Of a DNA stretch of 64,000 nucleotides, positions 10,901-20,604 are shown one piece after another. The notes beneath the pieces are model-generated. The model saw only the letters and a program-made list of their open reading frames with translations. It did no database searches and had not been told where the DNA came from. Every line of letters begins with the position of its first letter. The stretch's first letter is position 1. A program made the translations under genes and the position numbers. Source of the DNA: Acanthaster planci (lineage: Eukaryota > Echinodermata > Asteroidea > Valvatida > Acanthasteridae); contig NW_019091358.1 in NCBI RefSeq assembly GCF_001949145.1, positions 1,203,494-1,267,493 of the forward strand, in the 5' to 3' direction.

Positions 10901-13393
10901 TAGGAGAACCCCGGCACGCCCTCCAGGCACTTGTTGGCCGAGCTGACCAGGAAGTCAATATTGCTGGCTTTGATGTTGATGTCCTCTGCGCCGAAGCTGC
11001 TCATGGCATCAACGAAGTAGCTGGCATCTGCAACAAAAAAAGAAACAAGAAAACTACACGGTTCATCACATCTAGTTCTATATCACGGGAGCTTCTTCAT
11101 TAGACCATCAACTGGATACAAATTTTATTACACCAGACAGGGACGGGGGGAAAGGGAAAGGTGCAGCGAAGTGCAAGAGGTGCCAAAGAGGTGCAACCAA
11201 CCTTTCCATGTTGAAGCAATGGAAGCAAGCTAATCCCGTTGAACAACGCCACTTTTGGGTCCCATGGTTGCTGGCAACAACGCTTTTGGAGGCCGTTTTA
11301 CCTTGGGATAGCCGGCCTGTTGGATCTTAGTGTGCTTCGCAGGCAAGTGACATTTATAAATGATGCAAACTGATGCATCCGTCAAGGTTCCTGGACAACA
11401 CACCCAGCAGGGTTAAAGCTATGAAAGGTTGAATGTTGGCACGGCTGTATGCTTGGTACTTTGATACCTAGCAACAACATTTATTGTGACCAGAACATCC
11501 TGTGCACTGTCACTTGTTCGTGCGCACGTGGTAATTTTCATCGACAACCATCCAAATGATTGGTTCTCTTATAATGGGGGAGCAAGAGGAATCCAAGCAT
11601 TGGCTTAGCCTTTATCCCATGTCATGGATGAGACCCTACCCCCCAACCCACCTGTGGTGTGTACCACGACATACCTGGCGCGTATTCCTTCACCAGTTGT
11701 CCGATCTCTCCGATGGGGTTGATGACCCCCGAGCTGGTCTCGCAGTGTACCACGGCCACATTGGTCCAGGGCTGCCCTCGCAAGACCTCTTCCACGGAAT
11801 GACCGTCTACCTTCTCGCTCTCCAGGAAGGTCAAGATCTTGTAGTCCACGCCCAGCACCTTGAGGATCTGGCCCATGCGTCGACCGTAGGCACCATTCTC
11901 CAGCAGAAGGACCTGGAGTTGTGGACACAGGCAACGCAGTGGGAAAAGAACCAAAGGCCATAAACTTTAAAAACCGATTGGTTCAGAGCATGCAAACTCA
12001 ATTGTACCTTACTTACAATCTTGAGCTGATCTTTGCTAACCTGTAGCTCTTTTTAAAGATGTTGCCATTGTAGTACAATAAACACTACACAGTCCCGTAT
12101 CATTTTTATGAAAGGTGCTACTCTGATTTTGTATAAAAATTGCAATGAAGTTCTGTTGGTCCTAACACTGGTGTGCTCCTGGAATTCCAAAAAAAATTTG
12201 ACATCTCTGAACCACCAGCCTCATCCATTACAACAGTCCCTTGAAATGGGGCAAAGGAGTGGCCCAGTGGATGATGCTGGTTGTGTATACGGCTGATCTC
12301 AATAAAATTTTGAATACAAATATTCTTCATTAAAATTCTCCTTCAAACATCAATGAGTGCATTTTTTTCACAAAAGAGAGACAAGATGTTGTAGTGAGAT
12401 GCAAATTCCTGAGTAAGTACTGTTGTGATATCTTTTATACAGAAGTGCCCTTCCGACGCCGATCTCCCAATCTGTGAAAGTCTTTGAAACGGGGCAGGTG
12501 AACGCTTCTTACAAAGTAAAAACTGACTTCTTCGGTCAAAACTTTCCAGCTAGAGGACTGTACAAAAGGGAAGAATCAGACAATGAGATGGTAAAATAAA
12601 TGCTGAAGCAAAATGAAGAGATGATAGGAGGTCACTTTCACTGGACAAACCAACCTTTGCATTCATTCTTGGGATTGTAGAAGACAGAACTGCCTCTATG
12701 GCAAATGTGCCGCTACCTTGTACGGGAACACAGGTGTAGTCATCAGAAGAGACACCTGCCGAGGAAACAAATCGCTAATTGACGGCAAACGCCCATCTTC
12801 CACATCTTGTATATGTGTTGTTATCGACTCGCTACAAGGACTTGATTTTTCTAGTGAAAAAAATACAAGTAAATAGGTAACCATAGAGTGATTAATTATT
12901 TTCTGGGGCCACATTTTTTCGAGGAGGCCCCTTAAAGGAGGGATTTGTTAATGTGACTTTCACAGCCTTTCTCAGGGGTTAGGCTGAATGTGAGGGCTTT
13001 TTACATGCTTTAGGGGAAAGGAAACGAAAAGTCCAAAAAAACTGTCCATCATTATGTTTCAAAAACAAAAAGACTTCCCCTTTTGGGGCAATGGCCCATC
13101 AGCCCCGCCTCCCCAATACAGTAATGAAGAATACATTGCGACAGTATGCATTTGCATCAAGGAAGGCACTTTGAAACTTAACATGGCTGATATCCTAGAT
13201 ATACGCTTTGCCATTTGTTTTTTCTTTTTCGTGAGGGTAAGTTCTTACCGGCTAACTCAACCAGTCGCGACCGGATCGACTTCACCACCTCCATGAACTC
13301 CAAATCCCGGGAGCCCAGGTCCACCAGCATGGCTTGCTTGGTGCTCAGACTGACTCCCAGGGGGCCTGGCGTGAACAGCTTCTTCTCTCGCAT
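4983..13393 (-). CDS. phnW: 2-aminoethylphosphonate--pyruvate transaminase (PhnW-like), 7 exons
   Basis: PLP-dependent class V aminotransferase that moves the amino group of 2-aminoethylphosphonate to pyruvate, giving phosphonoacetaldehyde and alanine. Exons (minus strand): 13393-13249, 12755-12655, 11912-11675, 11027-10863, 10024-9865, 9409-9249, 5134-4983. All introns are GT/AG and the phases join to exactly 374 codons (373 aa), the normal PhnW length. Visible marks: N-terminal [10 protein letters not shown] (6-15), QGSGT (61-65), VDAMSSFG (167-174), the cofactor lysine K194 in SSANKC, GVPGF, RSLSLDL (219-225), FRFTPPTHA, and VIYPGKV...DCFRIGNIG (326-344). Asp168 and Lys194 fall at the positions expected for bacterial PhnW. 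The start is the only ATG after an in-frame TAA at 13430-13432 and has G at -3. No targeting peptide is evident, so it is probably cytosolic. Intron 6 is 4.1 kb and holds a minisatellite and a DNA transposon. Serine-pyruvate or alanine-glyoxylate aminotransferase is the alternative family, but the motifs fit PhnW better. Confidence 0.93.
5135..6403. other. Intron 6 of the PhnW-like gene, proximal part
   Basis: Intronic sequence with no exon or transposon recognised. Small open frames here have no support. Confidence 0.6.
6404..6735. repeat. 35-bp minisatellite, about 9 units
   Basis: Unit AGTCTGCCCACAAGTCAAGT followed by CAAATGTCGGTCAGA (35 bp). About nine copies run head to tail and one (around 6553-6580) is about 7 bp shorter. 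Because 35 is not a multiple of 3 and the unit has no stop in any plus-strand frame, all three forward frames stay open for about 100 codons. Those open frames are a by-product of the repeat and not genes. It lies in intron 6 of the PhnW-like gene. Confidence 0.95.
6736..8184. other. Intron 6 of the PhnW-like gene, middle part
   Basis: Between the minisatellite and the pogo-like element. Nothing recognisable was found. Confidence 0.5.
8185..8990. mobile_element. Non-autonomous pogo/Tigger-like DNA transposon
   Basis: The ends are CAGTAAAACCTCAATAAGT and, inverted on the right, CAGTAAAACCTTGATAACT. TA dinucleotides flank both ends (8183-8184, 8991-8992), as expected for Tc1/mariner/pogo target duplication. 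Subterminal segments of the AAGTCGAATTACCAAGGGCC type also recall Tigger ends. The internal sequence (806 bp in total) carries no recognisable transposase, so this is a deletion derivative. It lies in intron 6 of the PhnW-like gene. Confidence 0.65.
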
Positions 13394-14672
13394 GACGGCA
13401 ACAATGTAAAACAGGCAGTCACGATGAAATTATAAAGTTGAAGTGTTTGGACTGAGTGAAACGAAGGATGACACCTCCCTAGCTTTATGAAGACTCTCTG
13501 AAGTCCATTTCTACGATCAGGAAAAAAGCAAATCTTGTTTAGCTCCACAATGAGGACATAGAGTTTGCAAAGCTTCAGAGCAAACACTTATTTCTCCTCG
13601 TCATCCCAAGTATTCCCATACAAACCTACCTTCAGGAGAAAAGACAATGCAATGGTAACAATGATATTCACAGTTGGCCTTTGTCAGTGGCATCTGACGA
13701 TCCCCATAAAACACACCCCAATCCTCCCTGGTTTGAACTTTCACAGCAGTAGAGAGTATACGAAAAAGATCATATCTATAATATCAAAGGTCATGAAACG
13801 CCCCTTCTAGTTCAGGTGTTATCTGTGACTGACTGTCACATGCTCACTAGACAAAGGTTGGAATAGGCCTCGGCCTGCATATTAATGACCCCTGGTTATG
13901 GTGATATGTTGATTATACAGGTATGTGATTAGTACGAGTACATTGTATGTATGCTTAGTGGTGCACAGCACAGAGTGACTCACATGCACCAGGGTCCAAA
14001 AGTCATCCATGAAAGTTTCCAAGAGCTGCTCTGCACAGGGCAGTAAACGCTTCTGGCTCGATGATGAGTGGTTACCAACCAAACCAACATGTTGCGCACA
14101 CTGTTAGTAACTGGTTCTCAGTGTTCACTGATTTGCTCAGCCCATGGAATTTTAAAGCAAAATTTTTCAGTTAAGTGTAATATTGGTACCAGTGGGAGTG
14201 TAAAGTTGTGCCCATGTCTCAAAATAAATGTTTGCAATATCCCAATTTCAGACTGTCACAATTTTTGAGTGTCAAAAAATCAACAAACTTCATAAGGGGT
14301 ACTTCTAATTGAGACATTTGCGATCCCCAACCAGCCAAACTCTGACACCAAAGTCTGTCAGAATCTCTTAGGATGAGTATTGCGCTAGTAAATTGACTGT
14401 TTTAGGCCAAAAAAGTCTCCGGTTTCTGGTTACCGTGCGTCGCCGTAGACCTGCGCGTTGGCAAAATAAAGAATTTATTTAATTTGCATAAAACGATTTC
14501 CAAAAGCCGCCAAACTTACTTGATCGGCAGGAATTCTGCTACTGCGTAACTTTAACATGTTTTCAATGGGTGGGGTGGAGTAATATGTACGGTGAAGGAG
14601 TCCCCCTAGGCCTCCATGCATTTCAGTCGGGCACTCTTAACAGATGATGTCATTCGTATATCTTTACACGAA
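13394..14672. other. 5' flank of the PhnW-like gene
   Basis: Contains the presumed promoter and any 5' UTR of the minus-strand PhnW-like gene. I see no convincing TATA box or other gene. Confidence 0.4.
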
Positions 14673-14792
14673 GGCTGTGTCTGAATCAGTTGGCTGCGGC
14701 TGGATATCATGCATGATTGTATGGGAACTGGCTGTGGATGCTGCCAAATACTTGGTGATATTCCGGCCATAGCCAATTGATTCGGACCCAGG
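14673..14792. mobile_element. Short fold-back element
   Basis: Imperfect inverted repeat with arms of about 37 bp. The left arm contains GTGTCTGAATCAGTTGGCTG and the right arm, inverted, contains GGGTCCGAATCAATTGGCTA. A loop of about 45 bp separates them. This is the structure of a small MITE. No target duplication was identified. Confidence 0.55.
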
Positions 14793-15029
14793 CCATCATC
14801 TGTGAACCAGACAAACGAAATGGTCTTATGTCCTGCTTACATAAACTAACTGAAAATACTTTTAAGCAACAAACCGTGAGGGGAGGTAAATACACATGCA
14901 GAGCATGCAGTGGCGATGGACATCGCGTTATGACAACCATACATGTAACAACTCATGCATCGTCACTTGCCAAGAACAAAGGTACACATAGATTAGAGTG
15001 AGATGAGATTTTATTTTCTGAGCTGAATT

Positions 15030-15285
15030 TTTTCCCCAAGATTTTATATGCAATTTGTTTCTAATAAGCTAAAACAGAAAACAATGTGCACAGTACATCA
15101 TGTACCTCATGAGAAGTTTATTTTCATTTCGACTCTGTAACTGAAGTGTTTTGATTTATTTTTTTCATAGGTTATTTGACGTGCAACTTGTTTCCTCTAA
15201 GCTAAAGCAGAAAACTGTTTCCTCTAAGCTAAAGCAGAAAACTATGTGCAAAGGATGTCACCTCATGAGAATTTCATTTAAAAAC
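15030..15285. repeat. Local duplication of about 100 bp with a nested 28-bp tandem copy
   Basis: The segment around 15050-15115 (TTGTTTCTAATAAGCTAAAA ... CCTCATGAGAAGTTT) recurs diverged at about 15188-15275. In the second copy a 28-bp piece, GTTTCCTCTAAGCTAAAGCA plus GAAAACT, is itself tandemly doubled (about 15190-15243). Confidence 0.7.
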
Positions 15286-15486
15286 CGGGAACTAGAGCTG
15301 AACATTTATTTTTCACATATGATTCTCCATGGTTGTGCTACTGTATTTGAACAAGCTCAATCTTGCCAAGAATTGAAGCCTCTTGCTTGAGTGAGATGAC
15401 TGAAACCATTGCCTCTCGTCATAGTTTATGGTCTGTTTATTAATTCCAAGTTGTTAATTCACACTTCTTGTAGTAACAACGCCATG

Positions 15487-15556
15487 CGCTCTAAAGTATA
15501 TGTGCATGTACATCTCTTCTAAGTAAGAGATGCACATGCACATATACTTTAGAGCG
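15487..15556. repeat. Near-perfect 32-bp inverted repeat (hairpin)
   Basis: Arms starting CGCTCTAAAGTATATGTGCA pair over 32 bp with a single mismatch around a 6-base centre. It could be a recently formed fold-back element, or a precursor-like RNA hairpin if transcribed. No expression evidence can be read from the sequence. Confidence 0.85.
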
Positions 15557-16295
15557 TCACCGCACCATTTTGGAACCCAGCCCGTGACCAGAAGCCAGAA
15601 TCTTTTGGGGGGGGGGCCTTATGTGGGGTTAGTCACAGGCCTACCACAAATAAATGGAGTCCAACTGCTTATGAGCAGAGTTCACTTAATAGTGTTGGGA
15701 TATGCAGCGAGACATGGAACTGGCGAATTGAAAAAATACGGCACTGAACCTCTGGCCCGAACTGAGGGCTTCCAATTCTCAGCAATTTGGATGCAATCAG
15801 GTGCGAAAGTGGTATTATTAAGACATTTTGCAGAGGGATGCATTTTCCAAAAGGGCTACTTTTCCAGGCAGTAAATATCTTTTTACGGGTGGTCAGCTTT
15901 GGGCAAGAAGTTCTCAAAAATTCATCGTCGACCCACAAAAAACTGAAAGAAAAACGAAAGAGGACACCCACACATGAATTATTTCTAATGGAGACGCAGG
16001 TAGTTATCCTTGAACATGTAATGCAAATGGTTTGAATTGGAATGGAAACAAGATGGATAGCAGTAAGTCTGCACAAGACTGTTTCCATACCCAAATAGTT
16101 GGTGAGGAAGGGGCAAAACCAGTTAGCCGCATCCCCGGTGCACTTTTGCATTGACTGATCGCACCAGTTAAAATGTAAAGCAGCTGCTCAGGGGCTACTC
16201 AGACGCATGACACCCGTTGCTCCCCTCCCAAATCCACCCTAGGGTCTGAAGCGTGCTGAAAGGCTATGCGCCATACAGTATATCAGTGCACCTTC
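15557..16295. other. Intergenic
   Basis: Contains a G9 run at about 15609 and no recognisable gene. Open frames of up to 160 codons on either strand have no domain resemblance. Confidence 0.4.
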
Positions 16296-16535
16296 CGAAT
16301 GTTTATCATTGCATTCCAAGTTTTGGAAAAACATTATCACTGAATTCCAAGTTTCAGAGATGCTTATCTTTGAATTCCGAGTTTCAGAGATATCGTCATT
16401 GATTTCCCTATTTCCGAAATACATCGTTGAATTCCATGTTTTCAAGATACATTATCTTTCAAGTTTACATTTCAGAAATTATCATTGACATCACTGTTTC
16501 CACAAAGTGTTATCACTGAATACATGTTTTGGGGA
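16296..16535. repeat. Degenerate tandem repeat of about 30 bp, about 8 units
   Basis: The recurring pattern is TTATCA(T/C)TGAATTCCAAGTTTCAGAGAT with drift between units. Units begin at roughly 30-base steps across the interval. No coding potential is apparent. Confidence 0.7.
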
Positions 16536-17333
16536 TAATTCATTTTTAAAAACAGATTTATCCAGTATATGTTTTTCTGTTTCAATGATAAATTAACTCA
16601 GAAGCACGCTAACATCGATGGCCATTTAATCTTCCATAGGAGGCCCTCCCATATTGTCACAAAGTTTTACTTCATTGCTGAATCTAAATTCCAATTGCAG
16701 TGGGAAAAACATTTCAATATACACACTGATCTTTTATTAAAGTTTTAAGTAGGCCCACTCGAACAATACCTTAATTAAAAGAAAATTTCCAGTCAATTTA
16801 AGTACAAGTAGTTTAATAGTTTATTGAGTGGGCTTTTTTGGAAATTAACGAACATAAATGCCAAAGAGTCGTTTCACTAGACTTAACCCCCAATATCCAG
16901 GGCGCAGCCGTAGGCCCTACTGCCTGCACCCAGCACTTACCCGTGGACATGCTGGAAATGTGGGATCTGACCGTAACGTCCGCCACGCTCCCAGCACAAG
17001 CTATCTACTCTCAAACTTCCAAATAGGCCTGCACACAACTTGTAAGAAGCTTTTAAAATGTGAACGGGCCCCAAAAGTGAGGATTGGCTTTAATTTTTTT
17101 ATGCTTTCTCAATTTATTCGGATGTGTGGGTGAATATCGAACCTCATTTACTCACCTGAATATTTTTTTTACTTCCGACTTCGCCTACAGCTGGTCTCGC
17201 TTTGAATGACAGTTCATCGCCGCGCGCCGGCATGGCACCTGTAACCTACCTACGCGTACGTGAGCGCAAACGTTGAAAGCATGCAGAGTACTGAAAAGCG
17301 CCACCAAACGGTAAAGTTCGGAAAATTTTAAAA

Positions 17334-17411
17334 ATGGCGCTCCCCAAGAGGACAAGCGTTTTCTTATTTTCATTGATCAAAAATCCGGTTCATTGCCAAA
17401 CAGTCACGCAA
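17334..17411 (+). CDS. MRPL49: Candidate alternative first coding exon of MRPL49
   Basis: ATG in strong context (AAAATGG) opens 26 codons (MALPKRTSVFLF...), Arg/Lys- and hydrophobe-rich with no acidic residue, like a mitochondrial presequence. The exon ends in phase 0 at CAA|GTAAGA. It would splice in phase to the acceptor CACAACTTGCAG at 20643, giving a 200-aa protein. The preceding 17210-17270 is rich in CpG, as at many animal promoters. The competing model starts at 20605 without this exon. The intron implied here is 3.2 kb and contains three MITEs. Confidence 0.45.
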
Positions 17412-17542
17412 GTAAGAATACTTTTGCTTTTAATAAAAAGAGTCTTAAAGAGTGTGATAATTACCTGTCTGAATTCTAAATGTTTTTCCTCTCCTAATTG
17501 TGTTTAACAATGAAAAATTTGGCCTAACAACATGATGATCAA

Positions 17543-18040
17543 TAGCCGGTATAGCCCCACTACTAGTGTGGCACGGACTCTCACTCCCGATCCATCCTTA
17601 GCCACACATCCGTATGTGCAATTTCGTGTCGGCGTACTGAACATTTTCGGCGCACCCACTTATCATCGTGGGCGCAATTTCTTTTGCACACGAACATGAT
17701 CCTTGACCTTTCCGTTTTCTAAAACCATTTATTGAATGATTTCACTCACGTTATTCAAGTATTTTCCAGTCTTTTTGCCTTTATCTATTCAATCTAACGG
17801 GCTCGCTCTCTCAGTCACCATCTTTAAAATAAGATCGTTGAACAATATGTCACTTGACCTCTTATTATCTCGACGGCTCTTCCATGTCAAGACATATGTA
17901 ATAAACGGACTTGGCGATAAGATACTACATGTAACAATGGGCTTTTCCAAAACTTGACATGGAAGACACAAAATTGCGCATACGGATGTGTGGCTAAGGA
18001 TGGATTGGGAGTGAGAGTCCGTGCCACACTAGTGGGGCTA
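17543..18040. mobile_element. MULE-like MITE with 9-bp target duplication
   Basis: Long terminal inverted repeats (about 75 bp, almost identical) run inward from TAGCC...GTGTGGCACGGACTCTCACT on the left and its complement on the right. The element is flanked on both sides by GATGATCAA (17534-17542 and 18041-18049), a perfect 9-bp duplication, which is the Mutator-like signature. An internal smaller inverted repeat (CTTCCATGTCAAG / CTTGACATGGAAG) is also present. No transposase frame was found. Confidence 0.75.
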
Positions 18041-19180
18041 GATGATCAACAGAATTTTCTGCAAAGTACGTTGGACATCCATGGGCATATTTAGTAATTT
18101 CAACACAGCATTTATGGAATTCGGGATACAAGGCACTTGTGAACGAAATTTGAGCTGTCTTCGCCAGGTAAAAATGTGAGAAAAACTGTTGAAAAAAATT
18201 TCGAATTGTAGGAGGACATTTATACTCTGGACGTCAGTCGTAGTTAAATGAAGACAACGTCCAACCTGGGCTAGATGATGATCATGATCATGATCAGATG
18301 ATGGAGTCCGGATAGCCCAGGTGGATTCCTTGACCGTACTTTCTTAAGGAGGGAGTGCAGGATATAAAGGGTCTAAAATAGGGCGAAAAATTTTATAACT
18401 AAACATTTCAAAAAGAAACCAATTTCACATCTGTAACTCCTATCATTGCCTAAGCATCCTTAGGCCTATCTCCAAAGCTGGTGGGTTAAGAAATTTGACA
18501 CATCACCACAAAAGACAAAAACAACCCAGAAAATAATCTAGGAAGTAGCGTTAACTCTTGCCATTATTGTGGACTGTTTTCAGCCGTTCTCCATTGCGGT
18601 TCGTACAGTGTGCGCACGCAACTATTCAGCTTACCAGATTCCGAGCTGCATACGTGCACATAAAGCATGTGCAATGTGGTTTTTAATTCCTGATTTATAG
18701 CATCGCTGTCCCTGTTCATCACAATCATCATGCCCGCAATGTAATCCTCTTTTGTTATTCCTCATTTATCAAGATAAATTACTGTTTCATTTTAATAAAT
18801 ATCAGATCTCTATAATATGGTGAATTTTTAAATCTTTAATCAGTAAAAATCTAGAATTAATTAAATGCTTCAAAGAAATGGTTGATGACTGTTATTCCCA
18901 ATACAAGCACCCTGCATACCGGTACTTAAGAAGCCAGCTATGCTGACCAAGGTTATTATAAAATAGCAGGTTGTTTTGCAAACCCAAATGTAAAGCCTAA
19001 CAAAATATGGACAGTTTAGGGGTATAAACCAATAGTGAGGTTACTGGTCAGTCTGAAGCAAAAAAGGGAGCTGCAGTTTTGATATCAGCAGGCAGGTTAA
19101 AGCTGGGTACCAGTCACAGCCCCTGTGTTCCAGGGGTGCAACAGACCTCCACTGGAAATCGTGCACATGTAGTCTCAAGG
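18041..19180. other. Intergenic, or intron if the 17334 exon is real
   Basis: Holds a short palindromic ATGATCATGATCATGATCAG tract (about 18279-18298) framed by CCTGGGCTA / TAGCCCAGG. No gene was recognised. Confidence 0.4.
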
Positions 19181-19600
19181 AGAGACAAGTTGACCGTTGA
19201 GACAAGTCGCCCATTGAGACAAATCGTCGGTTGAGCCAAGTTGTCCGCTCAGCCAAGTCATCTGTTGAGATGTGTGAAATACGTCAAATTCAAAATGTTT
19301 AGTGCTGGCTTCATACTTCATACTTGGCATTTTCATGTCGACAGTCCAAGATGAAAACCAAACTGGCATCCAGAATTGGGCAGATGTTGGGCTGGGCATT
19401 GCCAGAGAGGGAAGGATGCCGCGCCTTTGCACCATCTCTCCCTGTAAAAACTATGCCACCCAGCGCTATGTCAGAGTAGAGTTCCAACATCACGTGATGC
19501 ACACAGTGCTAAACACATAGAGTGGTTTAAATCATGGAGCTGTCTATATTTTGAAAAAGCTCTATTGTTAAAATACTTGCACCCGCGCTGACCTGGCCAC

Positions 19601-20049
19601 ATATGTGACCGGCTCTAGAAAAATGGGTAATAAGTGGCCAGATTCAGGTTACCAGTTTTCAACATGGCTGAATTGAGTACATCAAAAGCTACAATTTGAT
19701 GTATGAATGACCCCTGTAGTGCACTGCGTTCCGGAGATATTTAGACATTCGTATATCCACATTTTCGGATTCAATAAAAGCACTTTTTGAGAAAAAGCTC
19801 AGAAAGTGTAGCACTTGGAAACACAATGCTATGTAGGATTTCTTACTCAATGATCAATTTTTCATCTTTATTCATCAGTATCCATGTTTGTAGTCACAAA
19901 TTCTGAAAATATAAATGTTATAGAAGCTAATAGAGGAAAAAACACAAAGTCACAATTGTGAAGACATTTTGCCCTCTCCAAATAGAACAGGCCATAACAT
20001 ATTTTGGAATTGTGCCACTTATTACCCTTTTTTGCAGAGCGGGTCACAT
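19601..20049. mobile_element. MITE with terminal inverted repeats of about 40 bp
   Basis: Left end ATATGTGACCGGCTCTAGAA continues to GGGTAATAAGTGGC. The right end is its diverged inverted copy ending GCGGGTCACAT. The interior is A+T-rich and non-coding, 449 bp overall. The superfamily was not determined. Confidence 0.75.
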
Positions 20050-20280
20050 GTTTGACATCTCACACGGTCGAAGTTGAGTTGTCTTAACGAATGTCTCAGC
20101 AAACAGTCGAGTTGTTCCACCGGTGGAGTTGTCAACGGTCGAGTTGGCCTAAGTCCAGTTAGCAAATGGTTGAGTTGTCCGGCATCCATCGTGATCATAG
20201 CCTTACCAGTTTCGGCCATTGAAACCATGTGAAGTGATACCTAGCCAGCATTATATGAGAATGGGTCCTGAAAGTAATGA

Positions 20281-20481
20281 TGGAAAGAGTTCCATATACA
20301 GACGCCAGTAATTATACCCTAAAGTGACCCATTAGCTGTCAGGAAGCAAAAACATATCCAGAAAAGTTCAATTTCGGAGGGAAAATACGGAGTCGTTTAC
20401 TTAGAAAACACTTTTTCAGGCTAGTCTCAAAGAGTCTATGCGCGGGAAGTTACGTGGCGTCCGCATATGGAACTCTTTCCA
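20281..20481. mobile_element. 201-bp MITE upstream of MRPL49
   Basis: The ends TGGAAAGAGTTCCATATACA and its inverted copy (TGGAAAGAGTTCCATATGCG) match over about 27 bp with two differences. It lies about 120 bp upstream of the ATG at 20605, so it is either promoter-proximal or intronic depending on the MRPL49 model. Confidence 0.75.
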
Positions 20482-20604
20482 TAACGATTGCCAATAACAG
20501 CCCCTTGTGCAAGTAGGTGGTCGGAGAACTTGACAAAATTTGCCTTTTCTCTGCAATGACGAGAAACTGTGCTTCCTGAAGCACCTGCAACGTCATGTAT
20601 CCTC

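Noticed and set aside
15669-16151. 160-codon minus-strand open frame
   Set aside because: No family resemblance, no splice partners, and overlapping frames are open on the other strand as well.
20569-20604. Upstream extension of MRPL49 to 20569
   Set aside because: The codon at 20569 is GTG, not ATG, which is not a credible start for a nuclear animal gene.
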